A stretch of 64,000 nt of DNA from Gnetum montanum. Lineage: Eukaryota > Streptophyta > Gnetopsida > Gnetales > Gnetaceae. The stretch covers positions 258,538 to 322,537 of the forward strand of contig MNCI01005835.1 in the NCBI GenBank assembly GCA_015680685.1. The letters are read 5' to 3'. The notes beneath the pieces were generated by a model that saw only the letters and a list, made by a program, of their open reading frames with translations, made no database searches and was not told the DNA's origin. Shown here piece by piece: positions 41,023 to 53,732 of the stretch. The translations under genes were made by a program, and so were the position numbers. Numbering within the stretch: the stretch's first letter is position 1; every line of letters starts with the position of its first letter.

Positions 41023-44000
41023 ATGTCTTCTTCTTCACATAAGAGCACTTCACCGCCTAGGACTAACACAAGAGGCAGTCGGCAGCATAAGACACATAAC
41101 CAAAATCTGCCAGTTCCTCAACAGTTTCATGTGGTATATACTCACCACGATGAGTATGTACCCGATTTCACCTTTATTCTCCACCAAGATGAACAACTGC
41201 ATTGGAGAGACTTGGAGGGTAACATAGTATTGCCTCCAGACTAATCAGTCCCCAACACGCTCTTTCGTGCTCTCACACGAATAGGCATGCTACTTTTTTA
41301 CATGGAATACGTTGCATGCGATCATGACACAAGGGACTATTATTCCATAGAAGCGCAACATCAAAAGGACTTGCGATAGGAGAGATACCATACATCCTTG
41401 AAGGGTAAATGTCCCCATAATGCTCTGCATGTTTTGAGAGAAATTGAGGGTGGTGAACCTGCTTCAACAAGTTCTCCACAAAATGATGTTCCTCCTCCTA
41501 ATGATGGTCAAGAGGTGGTGTATCAGAACCTTCACTCCATTATTCACAACCCTGGTTCTGATACCCACGAACACGAAGTGTTCAAAGAAGGAACACAAAC
41601 ACACGATAAGGGTGGACGTTCTGATCGTGATCATAATCGAGGCCAAGACCATCGAAGAAAAGGTAGAAAACACCGTCATGGCGATGGTTCTCCTTCTTCA
41701 ACAAAGTGAAAAACATCAACAAGATAGTCAAGAAAAAGGACAAGGGCACTCTATGGAATCAAGGCATAGAAGAAGGGAGAGTAGGGAACTATGTAGACAC
41801 CATAGATGTTATGAACAAGATGATCACGAAGAACCCCTACTTGCAACTAGAAGCATCCTAGATATAACGGAGGTTGTAAGAGTTCCAACAAGGCATCAAA
41901 AGGATAGTAGAATCAAGAGGTTAGACATGAACAACATCCCATGATTTGAAGGAGGATACAACGCTAATCCTCAAAATCATTTACAAGCATTCTAGATGCA
42001 TGTACCTTGCAGAACATAGAAAACGAATGGCAAAAATTGAAGTTGTTCCCAAGGACAGTAGTGAAAGAAGCTGAAAGCTGGTACTGGTCCTTAGAACCAG
42101 AATCCATTTGGAGGTGTAGTACAATGTTAGAACTGTTTAATTATAAGTACCAAACATACTCCCAAGTGTCTAACCTATGAAAGCAAATCCAAGGATGGAA
42201 GCAAGGAAATCATGAATCCTTGGATGCTGCCATGGACCTCTATTACACACTATTACATCGTTGCCCTGGCCATGGTTGTTCGCAGCGAGATCAACTACGC
42301 CATCTTGTGGATGGACTTAGGCATGAAACAAGAAGAACCCTTGGAACCTATGCCCAAGGAAGGTTATCAGAGCTTAGGTCTCATCAAATTCATAGATTGC
42401 TAGAGCAAGTAGCCAAAGAAGAAGGTGAGCTACGAAAGAGAGAAAGTGCGGAAGAATACAACCGAGATCCTTCCCTCCGAAAAAGAGGAGTGAGATTTTG
42501 TAAGGAGGAAGAAGAGTCACCACTCAAAGAGATGGTGAATAGGAAAAATTTTCCACTCCAAAAGTTAATGACAGAAGTATCGGCAAAGGTAGACCAAATG
42601 TGGGACTCCTTGGATAGTAGGTTTGAAATTGTTCTTAAAATTATAGAGGAGTCTAGAGAGCGAGGTAGTGACCATGAAATAAAGAAAAAGAGAGAATTAG
42701 AGAATGCAAATAACAAGGGTAAGGATAAAATGGCCATCATAGAAAAGGTTATGGATTTAGACATAGACAACGATGGTGGATGCGAGATATGCCAATATGA
42801 CCATCCTAAGGGATGTTGCCTAGTGATCTCACATCTACAAGAGTCTGGGGTGTATGTACTCAACCCATGACTAAATAAACAAAAAACACCCTGATGGTTA
42901 CCTTATCCCCAAGGTAACCCAAGGCAGTTCCACCAACCCTCAACATATTATCCAAGTGGAACTCCACCACAACCCATTGAGCAACATCAACAGTGGAAAT
43001 ACCCACAATCATGGGGGATGCCACCACCAAGGCAACAATACCCCTACCAACAACTGGACCCATATGGCTACTACGTGTAGCATCCAATCTCTCCACGTGA
43101 CTCTGTTAGTCACATTACACCACAACATCACTACTAAGCTTGTGAGTATTATAGAACTCTTTCTCCTAGGGGAGATAACCCACAAACATACCATCCTTCA
43201 AATCCATTCGCAACTCTCACACCAATAGCTCCGTTACCACCTGCTCCAGTAATGCAAGGGGAACTCCCTACTCAACTGTAGTAACGCAATGCCACAAGGG
43301 CTATAAATAATCAACCTACTATTGGTTCTAACAACCATATGAAGAAAAGACCTTTCTTCAGAACCAACAGTCCAACCAAGCCCTCACAACCACAAGTGGT
43401 TGAACCTCTGAATGCCTTGCCATCAAATAAGGCTTCAGAGCTCCCTTCAAATACTACACCAAGCTCAATGCATATGGTTATGTTAACACATGCCGTTATT
43501 GACTGGATTAAGGTTGGCCACCTTCCCAGGAAATTCTCTAATCCTGGAAGCTCCCTAATCTATCTCCAAATCGTTGGGAATGAGCCATGTAAAGCTCTTC
43601 TAGACTCAGGTTCTGGAGTCAACCTAATATCACAAGAGATGTACAAAGCCTGGAACCTGCCTCCATTAAGGAAGAGCAATATTCACCTAGAGTTGGCTGA
43701 CCAATCCATCATTTTCCTCTTGGGACTGGTGGAGGACATTGTCACCACTATGTGTGGGTGGTCGTACCCAGCTGATTTCCTAGTGATACAAGTAAATAAC
43801 GATAAAGGGGACTTTCCAATAATAATGGGAAGGGCATGGCTAAGTACTGTAGATGCACGTCTAGGAATCTACAATCTTTCCCTGGAAATATATAAGGAGT
43901 TTGGAAAGATCAAGAAGAAGAAGGTTCCATGCATTGCATACAGTGATACAGGGTGCAATTGCGTGTAGAGATCATGGGTTGGAAAAAGTTTGGCATTGCC

Positions 44001-44418
44001 TGTATGCAACCAGTGTGCACAAGACCTTAACCTACAAAAGTGCTAGTATGCAGTAGCCACACGACAAAGAGACACCCAGTGGTTGATAGCTGATCAAGAG
44101 AGTAACTCACTAATGTGCATGGAACTAATTGAGGAAATAACTAGTGCTTACATCGAAAGCATAGATGTACTTGAGCAAGTCCGTCACCAACTTCCAAACC
44201 TTAACCTAAAAACATGAATTGGGGAAAGTTGGAAATTCCTAAAAAATTTAAACAAGAGCTCTGATAAGAAATTGTCAGTTAATGTGCAACAGATCAAACC
44301 TTACCATGAATCCAGAACGGTCAATGCACATAATACCTTTGAGAAGGGATGACCCTGATCACTCTTTTGGATCTCCTCCATCCAACTCAGTCATGGGGGA
44401 GATGGCCACCTCTGCTAA
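41023..44418 (+). pseudogene. gag-pro: gag-protease, element G (interrupted)
   Basis: ATG at 41023 (MSSSSHKSTSPPRTNTRGSR) opens a 73-codon leader ended by TAA at 41242. The conserved internal Met is ACG here. The Ser/His/Pro tract is deleted near 41700, shifting the frame; it returns near 41950. The Gag C-terminal part is open at 42220-42870 (216 codons) with an intact CCHC knuckle (CEICQYDHPKGCC, about 42779-42818). Protease is open at 43339-43968 (209 codons) with LLDSGSGVNLIS and IIMGRAWLSTVDA, the best-preserved protease here. After 43968 the family end is disturbed and an extra segment follows (44255-44365). Confidence 0.88.
44255..44365 (+). other. Extra segment unique to element G after protease
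   Basis: Other copies pass directly from the protease end to the ATTTCGGATCTCTCC block; G has about 110 bp between. In one frame it reads DKKLSVNVQQIKPYHESR. The VN.Q.IKPYHE pattern resembles the end of a Ty3/gypsy integrase (VNGHRLKPY-like), so it may be a leftover of the lost pol. Short and unaligned. Confidence 0.35.
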
Positions 44419-46267
44419 CTATTTGAGACCCTCAGTTCCTTTTTAAGTTTTTGTTTTACACATTTTTGTTTTACAAATTTCTTTAACTTTTCTTGTTTTT
44501 GTTTTGCAACATCGTTTATACTTTTTCATTTCTTTGTGTGACTATTTTTTTTGTTTGTTTTTATTTTTGTTAGATTCGTCACCTAATAAGTGCTCATGAT
44601 GGTGGTATGAACTATATTCTATGGATTGCTAATGTTGGTTTTTACCTTTGAGTTATAATGTTGATACTAAGGTATGGTTCTTTTGATGTAACAAGCAATG
44701 AGTCCATGTCATCCATGCATCCATGAATTTCTATGGTCTCTCTCGGCTTGGAATTGTATAGTCCCTTTCTTTAATGATAAAACTATTAATAAATTGGTGA
44801 CTAGGCATTTCTCAAACTAAGGAAGGACTTAAGGACTGAAAAGGGTGTGACTTCAAAGGGATTTGATGCATTTTAGCTAGCTATTCTCTTGGGTGCTTGG
44901 ATGTTTTCTTCTTGATTTTTCCTTACCATTCCGATGTTGCTCCATTATCGGGAAGCTGAGCTAATAAAAATAAGTCTTTGTATGGTGTGGTTCTCACAAA
45001 AAAAAAAACACACACACACAAAAACAGTGAGAATTCAAGCACATCCCTTAGAAAAAATAATTATTTGGGCTACAAGCACTGGTTATGGAACTAAACAAAC
45101 ATGTTCCATCTAACTAAGGCCCTCTCGCTTACTATTTTTCCCTTTCTCGTTTCCTCAGAATGGTGGTGACTCTTTGGCGGAAGCATTCTTGTTACTTCAA
45201 GTGGATGGATTGGTCAAGTGTATTAATGCGAAGTCACTAGATGTGGATTGTTTAAGGCTAGATTTGGAATGATATATACTCCGTCACATTAACCATACAT
45301 ACACAAGGGGCTGTACACCACCTTGTTCTTGGGACTCCATTCCATTCTCTTCTCCTCATCATTCTTTCTCCACTTTCCACCTCATTGCCGGTTGTGTCAG
45401 TAGTCTATATTTTGGTTGATGCATTGTTTTCTTTTTGGTGAATTCTTGTGGTTAAGACTTTAACTCTTGCTTCCAAATGACATTTCTAGAGCCTATGAAC
45501 TCTTTGAATGTGGGATTGTTAGGGCATTAAGGGCATGGGCCTGCTTTGGGGAGGACCCACTAGCATTCCTATTTGGTGCATCAGTTAACTTCTTTTCCTT
45601 AAACATTGCTACAATCAATCCATTTTATCGGTATTGTCTTTGTTTCTTTTTCTCCATCTTTCTTATTCCTTATATTTTTCCATTCTATTGCTACCAGAGG
45701 ATCGCTCTTAGTCATGGAGGCCCTGGTCCAATTTTTTCAATTTTCCTAACCCCTACACCTTGGGTAGTCACCAGTGTTATATCTCTAGAATCCGTATTAG
45801 CCATATCACAACTCAGCCAATGGACCTTACTCTGAGGCAAGGTATCAGCTATATTGTGATTTACTTATCCTTGCTCATATGTGACTGTGTTGTGTGTGTA
45901 GATGGCAATCATACAACAATGGACTGAATCTATAGGAAACACTCAGGATGGACTGGTGCTAGAACAATTGTGCAAGGAACAAGACTGATGGTGTAGTTAT
46001 AGATGGACAACGAAAGGTGAAATCCTGGCATTAGCAACAACACGTCTTTTTCTTCTCTCTCTCTCTCTTCTCTCTTAGTTGCCAAATAAGGCTGGATGTC
46101 AATTGTGTATAGTGTTCATTCTTGTAGTCATGAACACTAATATTGTCATGTATTGTAATGATTGATCCATTCACTTGTCATCCCATTCACCATTAGTTGT
46201 CATTCAAGTCAATAATCCCATACCTTCCCAATATTTTGTAAGGAACTCGAGGATGAGTTTTCATTCA
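44419..46267 (+). other. Element G 3' segment with 122-codon ORF
   Basis: Same order as D, F and I. The sense frame 45467-45835 (122 codons: MLPNDISRAYELFECGIVRA, then WACFGEDPLAFLFGASVNFF and hydrophobic runs) is open only here; in D, F and I its Trp codon TGG is TGA. The product would be hydrophobic and could be membrane-bound. The antisense 62-67-codon frame seen in B, D, F and I is not open here. A TCATGGAGG copy lies near 45712. Confidence 0.45.
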
Positions 46268-46279
46268 GTCATGGGGGTA
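46268..46279 (+). promoter_or_regulatory. Polypurine site of element G
   Basis: GTCATGGGGGTA before the 3' LTR. Confidence 0.8.
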
Positions 46280-47092
46280 TGATGAGCCGCAATATCGCGT
46301 ACGCGATATTGCATCCGCCATGTGATATCGCATATGCGATATTGCGTCTTGCCTAATCTTCTATAAATAAGAGGTGGTGCCCTTTGTTCAAGAGAGTAAG
46401 ACTTAGACCCTTAGCTAAACTCTTGTAGTTTTATTAGTCCAGAGTTAGAATAATTTCTGTGTGCCCGCAGTAGGAGTCATAGAGTGAACGGATCTTTATT
46501 CGAGCAATTTGTACCTGAGCACACATTTGTGTATGATAATAAAGACGAACTTTATGATAAACCTTACAACATACAGATTAAGCTAATTAGTAATTAATTA
46601 TTGTTGAATGTTTAATGCTTTCCTAGTTAATTAATCTCTCTCTCAAGCTTCAACCCCAATAGTTAAATACACTCAATATGACCACTTCGAGCATGTGTGT
46701 AGCGCTTGGTAACCCAATAACAATTGGCGTTTGGTAACCCCAGCAACGTTGCACTAGTTCAGGATGTGTATGGCAAGTGGGAATAGATACTGGTGTTAGG
46801 AACATTTAGAACTTAGTTAATGAATAGTTAGCATAAGTTAGTCACTTAATTCTCTCTCCTTTCCTTTATTAGCAGAAGACATAAAAGGATAAAAAGCTAT
46901 AAAAATCATATACCTCAAACTTACGTAACCATACAACCGTGACAATACAAGTAAGTTTGGGAAGACAACGATTGATTCATCCTAGGTGTTCCATTAAGGC
47001 GTGTAAGCACTTAGTCCTTATAGTTCGACTAGATCACATGTGAAATGCTCATATTTGTATGGCTGAGTATAGGGGTACCTCGCCACTCATCA
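46280..47092 (+). repeat. Element G 3' LTR (813 bp)
   Basis: TGATGAGCCG to CACTCATCA, about four GATATC-type palindromes (46290-46342). Confidence 0.93.
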
Positions 47093-47097
47093 TTTGC

Positions 47098-49014
47098 CAA
47101 CAGCCTTACTATGTTCACGCAGCCCCAATGGTGTCTACAACATCACCTCCCTTTGCCATACCAACAAGACCCAATCTAAGACTCCAAATCTCATAAGCCT
47201 CTCATACTCCCTTTGCTCCCTTCATACCACATGCTCCAACGCAAACCTCTTTCTCCTTATTCAACCCACATGCAACAATGGTCACTCAACCTTTTTTGTC
47301 TATATCAATACCAATTGCACAACCGTAGACTACTCAACTCCCTCCTCAACCATCAACACAAATACCGCAGCCTACAAGAATGCCCCAAGGCTTGGATCAA
47401 GCCTTCCAAATGATCCAAGGCCTTACCAAAGAGCTGTGGAAACTCAAAGCTAATACAACTTAGACAGTCAAGGTTATAGACTTCTACCAAGATGATCTTA
47501 TAAGCCCTACTGTGCCTCAAATAACCTTACTAGTGGACATGCCTATACCAAACTTTACAAAATATAATGGTGAAGGGGATTCCAATGCACACCTGGTCAA
47601 CTTCTAGTCTGAGTATCTCTTCTTGCAAGCTTGGCAACATATAATATAACATATTTTCTCTATGTAAGGAAAAGGATCTAGATTGGTATTGAACCTTGCA
47701 TAGAGGTTCCATCTCTTCCCTTGAGAACTTAATAAATCAATTTGTCAACAACTTCAAATACAACTTGAAGCTAGATACCACGTTAGACCAACTAATGAAG
47801 GTGAGGACGAGGCCACTTGAACTAGTCAAAAGGTTTATTTAGAGATGGAATTCAACACTCAATGAGATTCTAGAGCCGATCTCTGAAACTCACCTCTTAG
47901 CCATCTTAAAGGGAGTAGTAAATAACTTCATTAAGTTGAAGCTCTACTACTTAAAGCCCCAGTCACTAGGCCAAGCCTTCTCGCAAACTAAGAACATTAA
48001 GGAGGTAGCTGAGGCAAGTAACGGTTGCGCTATCTAGCCTACAAAAACCAATACACAAGGAGGGATAATAATAAAATTAGGTAAGAACATACAACCATGG
48101 ATACAATATCCAAAGATACAAAGTAAGAAGAGAGGTAGGGATCACCACCACACAATACATCTTCTGACTCATTGCAACCATCCACTTCCTACGCTCCAAA
48201 TCAAAAAAGACCAAATGTTGGATGGAAGGATAGGTTAAAGTACACTATGTTGCCAATGAGGCCCTTTGAGCTTTTAGAAAAGTTTCTTAAAGACAACTAT
48301 ATACAACATAAGAAATTGTCTGATGAAGCTTGTAGGAGGCACAATCATCTTTGTCACATAGCTAGAGACCCAACAACAATAGCCAAGGATGATCCAATGC
48401 TACCAAAGTACTTTAAACTATATAGGTTTTGCCATTATCATCAAATGATTGGTCATGATACTGATTTTCATATAGCATTAAAGGATGACCTTTAGAAGAT
48501 GATTAACCATGAAGAGTTGGTGTTGAATGAGCCCAATTCTCCAAGCACCAACAATAACTCCTATATCATAGCCTCATTCACAAAAACCAAATGGTCTAAT
48601 CCTCCTAGGAAACTGTTTGTCATCAAAGTACCACTACAACCCCAAAACATAAAGCCTAGAGAGCCCTTCATCATACAGGTACCACCTCCCTCAACTCCTA
48701 GGAAGCCTTTCATCATTCATGTCCCTCCTTTAGTTAATTCAACATCACAATGTAATCAACAAGCTACCAACCCTTCCAAGGCTAAGGAATCATTTATCAT
48801 CCATGTCCCTCCACCTTCAACAAGAAAAATTATAACAACATGTGATCAAAGCCCATCTATTATCGCCAACAACCCAATGGTTAGCAAGAAATCATTACTA
48901 CAATAGTGATGAAAACAACTTATCTTCAAGCCAACAAGAAAGCCCACTAAAGGTAACTAACAAAATGGTTTGAAGAAAATTAACCCACTAAAGCCTACAT
49001 CAAGATTGACTACA
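47098..49014 (+). pseudogene. gag: Element H Gag core and zinc-finger-like region
   Basis: Plus strand. The Gag core is at about 47540-48010 (NFTKYNGEGDSNAHLVNF, SISSLENLINQFVNNFKYNL, LLAILKGVVNNFIKL), with stops. The open piece 48172-48495 ends in the pattern FCHYHQMIGHDTDFHIALKD, matching the C.FH...GH.T..C..LK region of Tat/Ogre-type Gag with the last Cys lost. The next open piece, 48499-48906, has five copies of a PFIIxVPPP motif. The frame is cut at 49015-49019 by element I and resumes at 56532. Confidence 0.75.
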
Positions 49015-49019
49015 CCCAT

Positions 49020-50058
49020 TGATGAGACGCGATTCACATGAGCTATGATATCGCATCCCATGTGATATCGCGTACGCGATATCGCGTCGTCCCCTGCGAT
49101 GTCGCATATGTGATATCGCGGTCTGCTGCCATATCTATAAATAAGAGGCAAATCTCCCTTGTTTGCCCATCCTGAGTTAGAAGTAGGGAAAATTTGGCAG
49201 TTTGATCACTCCAGAGATAGAATATTTTGCATGTGCCCGCAGTAGGAGTCCTAAAGTGAACGGATCTTTATTCAAGCAACATTGTACCTGAACACAAGTT
49301 GTGTACGGCAATAAAGACGAGCTTCTTGGATAAACCTTGCAGTGCATGGAATAGGATTTTATTTATTATTTTCTCTCTCACCCTTAAACTCTTAGAATGC
49401 GGAATGAGTACGACTTGATTACGAGCATCTAAGGATGTGTACGGATAGTCAAGGAGTCGGCTGCTCATCGCATGCGGTATGAGTACGACTTGATTACGAG
49501 CATCTTGTGTGACTACTTGGTAACCCAGTGGCGTATTCAGGATCTACGCTTGGTAATCCCAATGGTAGTCCCAGATGTGTACAGTTAGTCAAGGAATCAG
49601 CTGTTCATTGCACTTAGGCTAGATAGATTCTCTCAACCCTTTCCTCCTAGTGAAGTGTCTCAGTACGACCACTTCGAGCACGTGCGTTACGTGCAGTGAT
49701 CCTAGCAACGATTAGCATTTGGTACCCACGGTTGCATCGGTTCAGGGTGTGTACGGTAAGTGGGAATAGATGCTGATGCTAGGTAATTTAAACTTAGTCA
49801 TTAGTTAGAGTTAGTTAGTTTCTCAATCCTTCACCTCAATAGCATAGGAGAAAAAGATAAAAGACCATAAAAATCATATACCTCGGACTTACTTAACCAT
49901 ACACCATGACAACCACAAGTAAGTCTAGGAAGACAAAAAATGATTAACCCCAAGTGTTCCATGGGGCATGTAGGCACTTAGTCTACGGAGTTTGACCGGA
50001 TCATGCGTGCTACGCTCGTTTCGTATGGTTGAGTGTAGGGGTACCTCGCCACTCATCA
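49020..50058 (+). repeat. Element I 5' LTR (1039 bp)
   Basis: TGATGAGACG to CACTCATCA. About five GATATC-type palindromes (49045-49122), TATA box at 49136-49143, AATAAAGACG near 49310. Between about 49395 and 49620 are two copies of a block with GAGTACGACTTGATTACGAG, homologous to the duplicated block in A and J. Confidence 0.93.
49136..49143 (+). promoter_or_regulatory. TATA box of element I 5' LTR
   Basis: TATAAATA followed by AGAGGC at the family position. Confidence 0.75.
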
Positions 50059-50059
50059 T

Positions 50060-50077
50060 TGGCGCCGTTGTCGGGGA
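50060..50077 (+). promoter_or_regulatory. Primer binding site of element I
   Basis: TGGCGCCGTTGTCGGGGA, one C-to-T change from the perfect tRNA-Asp complement. Confidence 0.92.
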
Positions 50078-50201
50078 CTAAGTGTTTGTGTGCTAAATAG
50101 AACATAAAGGATATCACTCACATCGTTGGGAGCCTAAATGAACCTTCAGGTTAATTAATTAAACAAGAATTTATATAACGGTAATTAGCACACCGATAAC
50201 A

Positions 50202-53200
50202 ATGTCTTCTTCTCATAAGAGCAACTCACCACCTAAGGACCATACACTAGATAGTTAGCAACATAAAACACATAGCCGAAATCAGCCAAGTCCTAAACAA
50301 TACAAGATAGTTTATACTCATCCCGATGAGTATATTCCAAACTTTACCTTTATCCTTCATCAAGACAAATAGCTGCGATGGAGAGATTTGCAAGGTAACA
50401 TCATGTTACCCCCAGATCGATCAGTCTCTCACATGCTTTTCCATGCCTTGGCACAGATAGGCATGACTGAATTATATGCTGAATATGTTGTGGAAGACTT
50501 TGATATGAGGGATTATCATCCTACAGAAGCACAACATATGAGGGAATCAAGGCAGGAGTGTCAACATACACTTTTGAAGGGCAAAGGTCTGCACATCCTA
50601 AGTGAAATAGGAGATGAGGAACCCCTTATAACGGGTTCTTTAGAAAATGATGTTCCCCCTCCTAATGATGGTGAGGAGGTAGGGTATTAGAACCTATGAT
50701 CAATGATACATAACCATAGTTCTGATGCCTGTGAACACCAACTATTCACAAAAGGAATAACCACTCATGCTAAGGACAGGCACTTAGATCTTCATCACGA
50801 TCGGGGCCGAAGCAGCAGAAGAGAAGATAGGAAACATCGTCATGGCGATGGTTCCCCTTCTTCTTCCCCTTCTTCACATCACTCACCCTCTCCTTCCACA
50901 TCTAGGCACAACCATCATGAACACAATGGAGAGGATAAAGGTAGACAAAATGAGAGACCTCGACGGGAAAGTCGAGAGAGAGGACAAGGGCAAGGACGTA
51001 GGGAGAGTAGGGAACAACGCAGACATCACAAGCATCATAGAGATGATCATGATGAGCCCCTACTTGCAACCCAAAGTATGCTTGACATAATAGAGGCAGT
51101 TAGGATTCCCACAAGGCATTTAAAAGATAGTCAGATCAAACGTTTAAACATGAACAATATTCCACGATTTGAAGGGGGATACAATGTTGATCCGTAAAAT
51201 CATTTACAGGCATTCCACGATGCCTGTGCCTTGCAGAATATAGAAAATGAGTGGCAAAAACTTAAGTTGTTCCCAAGGACACTCACCAAAGAAGCAGAGA
51301 GTTGGTACCGGTCCTTAGAACTGGAAACCATCAGGAGGTGGAGTACGATGCTAGAGCTGTTCAACAAAAAGTATCAAACATACTCCAGAATGTCCAATTT
51401 GCGTAAGAAGATCCAAGGCTGGAAGCAAGGTACTCATGAACCCTTGGATGTTGCCATGGCCTGCTACTACACATTATTACATCATTGCTCGGGCCATGGG
51501 TATGCTCAGTGGAATCAACTTCGCCACATCGTGGATGGGCTAAGGCATGAAACTAGAAGAACCCTTGGGAATTATGCCCAAGGGGGACTCTCACAACTTA
51601 GAGCCCATGAAGTACATCACTTGTTCGAGCAAGTAGCAAAAGAAGAAGGTGAGCTATGAAAAAGGGAAAGTGCGGAAGAATACAACTGTGACCCCTCTCT
51701 TCGAAAGAAGGGAGTGAAATTTTGCGATGAAGAGGATGAGTCACCAATCGAAGAGTTGGTGAACAGAAAGATCTTGCCACTTCAAAAGCTCACAACAGAA
51801 ATACCGGCTAAGGTAGATGATGTATGGAGTTCCATAGACTCTAAAATTGAAACTATCTTAAAAATTGTAGAAGAGTCTAAGGTAGAACAAAGTAGTGACA
51901 AAGGTAAGACAAAGTGGGAGAGATTTAGGCCCTGCACATAACAAGGGTAAGGGAAAAATCACTAACTCTGATGTGGCTGTGGACTCTGACATAGACAATG
52001 ATGGTGGATGTGAGATCTGCCAATATGACCATCCTAAGAGATGTTGTCTAATTATCTCACATCTACAGGAGTCTGGGATGTATGCGCTTAATCTAAGACT
52101 TAACCAACGGCAAACACCCCGAAGGTTACCTTATCCACAAGGTAAACTAAGGCAGTTCCACCAACCCTTAACATATTATTCAAGTGGAACTCCACCACAA
52201 CCCATCGGACAACATCAGCAGTGGCAATACCCATAGTCATGGGGGATGCCATCGCTGAAACATCAGTACCCTTACCGGCAGCCTGACCCTTATGGATATT
52301 ATGTGCAGCAGCTAATTTATCCAAGTGACTCTATGAGTCACACAACTCCCCACCGTCACTACCAAGTTCAGGAGTACTTCAGAAGGACTCCTTCTCCTCC
52401 GGGAAACACTCCATACCCACACCATCCACACCTCTTCCATAAGTAGTTCCCATAACACCTCCTACTCCAACAATGCAAGGGGAACTTCCTATCCAACTGC
52501 AGCAATGTCACGTTGCGAGAGCTCTAAATATTCAACCTGCTGCTGGTTCTGACAACTATAGAAAGAGAAGACCCTTCTTCAGAATCAAAAGCCTAGACAA
52601 ACTCTCGCAACAACAAGAGGTTGGGCCCATGTACACTCCTCCACCATCTAACACTTCAGAGCACCCTTCAGTCCAACAGAGCTTAACACATACGGTTATG
52701 TTGATGCATACCGTAACTGATTGGATCAAGATAGGTCACCTCCCTAGGAAACTAACTGACCCTAGGAGTCCCTTAATCTACCTTCAGGTCACCGGAAATG
52801 AACCACATAGGGCTCTTCTTGACTCAGGTTCCAGAGTTAACTTAATTTCACGAGAGATGTATCATGCCTGGAACTTGGCCCAACTTAAGAAGAGAAACAT
52901 TCAACTAGAGCTAGTAGACCAATCCATCACCATTCCCTTGGGATTTGTGGAGGATATCATTACTGCTATGTGTGGTTGGTCTTACCCAACTGATTTCCTG
53001 GTGATTGAAGTCAACAAAATTGAAGGGGACTTCCCAATTATAATGGGAAGGGCATGGCTAAGTACAGTAGATGCATGCCTTAGGATCCATGATCTTTCCT
53101 TGGAAATTTCTAAGATAAATATTTATGGAGAGATTGAGAAGAGGAAAGTTCCATGCATCACATACAATGATTCATTGGGTGATGACATGGAGGAAATGCC

Positions 53201-53519
53201 TCCATGTAATAGGTGTGCTCTTGAAACTTTGAAACAAAGATGCCTGTATGTAGCAACCACACAACCAGTAGTAGACACCTTGTGGTTGACAGCTACTAGA
53301 AGGAGCAAACAAATATGCATGGAATGAACTAAGGAGACTAGCCATGCTAACAATGAAGGCATAGATACATTGGAATATGAGCGTCACCAACTTTCATCCC
53401 TTAATCTAAGATCATCAATTGGGAGAAGTTGGGCACTTCTATGAAATTCAAACAGGCGCTCATTATTTCGGAGCTCTCCCTTTCCACTCTGTCATGGGGG
53501 AGATGGCCATCTATGCTAA
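50202..53519 (+). pseudogene. gag-pro: gag-protease, element I (least damaged full copy)
   Basis: ATG at 50202, stop TAA at 53517-53519. Open pieces: 50388-50690, 50703-51197, 51231-51659, 51714-51941, 51895-52236, 52246-52446 and 52473-53327. The frame shifts near 51920 and returns near 52450; stops lie at the Gln codon near 50370, near 50688, 51197, 51657 and 53325. Order: leader, Ser/His/Pro tract, Arg/Glu-rich segment (RRESRERGQGQGRRESREQR), Gag core (ESWYRSLELETIRRW), Glu-rich linker, knuckle CEICQYDHPKRCC (52009-52047), Pro/Tyr-rich linker, then protease LLDSGSRVNLIS (about 52815) and IIMGRAWLSTVDA (about 53040). Confidence 0.9.
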
Positions 53520-53546
53520 TCATATGGGGCCCTTAGTTCTTTTAAG

Positions 53547-53701
53547 TTTTTGTCTTTCACATTTTTGTTTTACACATTTTTGTTTTACAATGTTTTTGCC
53601 TTACACATTTTTGTTTTACAAATTTCTCTAACTTTTCTAGTTTTTGTTTTACAACTTTCTTTAACTTTTCTTGTTTTTGTTTTACAACATCATTATACTT
53701 T

Positions 53702-53732
<31 letters not shown>
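53547..53732 (+). repeat. ACACATTTTTGTTTT minisatellite plus (GT)n, element I
   Basis: T-rich 15-40-bp repeats then about 12 GT units at 53709-53732, in the same place as in D. Confidence 0.85.

Larger units (their letters stand above)
40082..47092 (+). mobile_element. Element G: complete GATATC-family element (7011 bp)
   Basis: Target duplication TTTGC at 40077-40081 and 47093-47097, inside gag of H. It carries about 110 bp after the protease that other copies lack. Confidence 0.95.

Noticed and set aside
45467-45835. 122-codon frame of G considered as a proven envelope-like protein
   Set aside because: Hydrophobic but open in one copy only, without a signal peptide or recognised envelope motif; reported only as part of the 3' segment.
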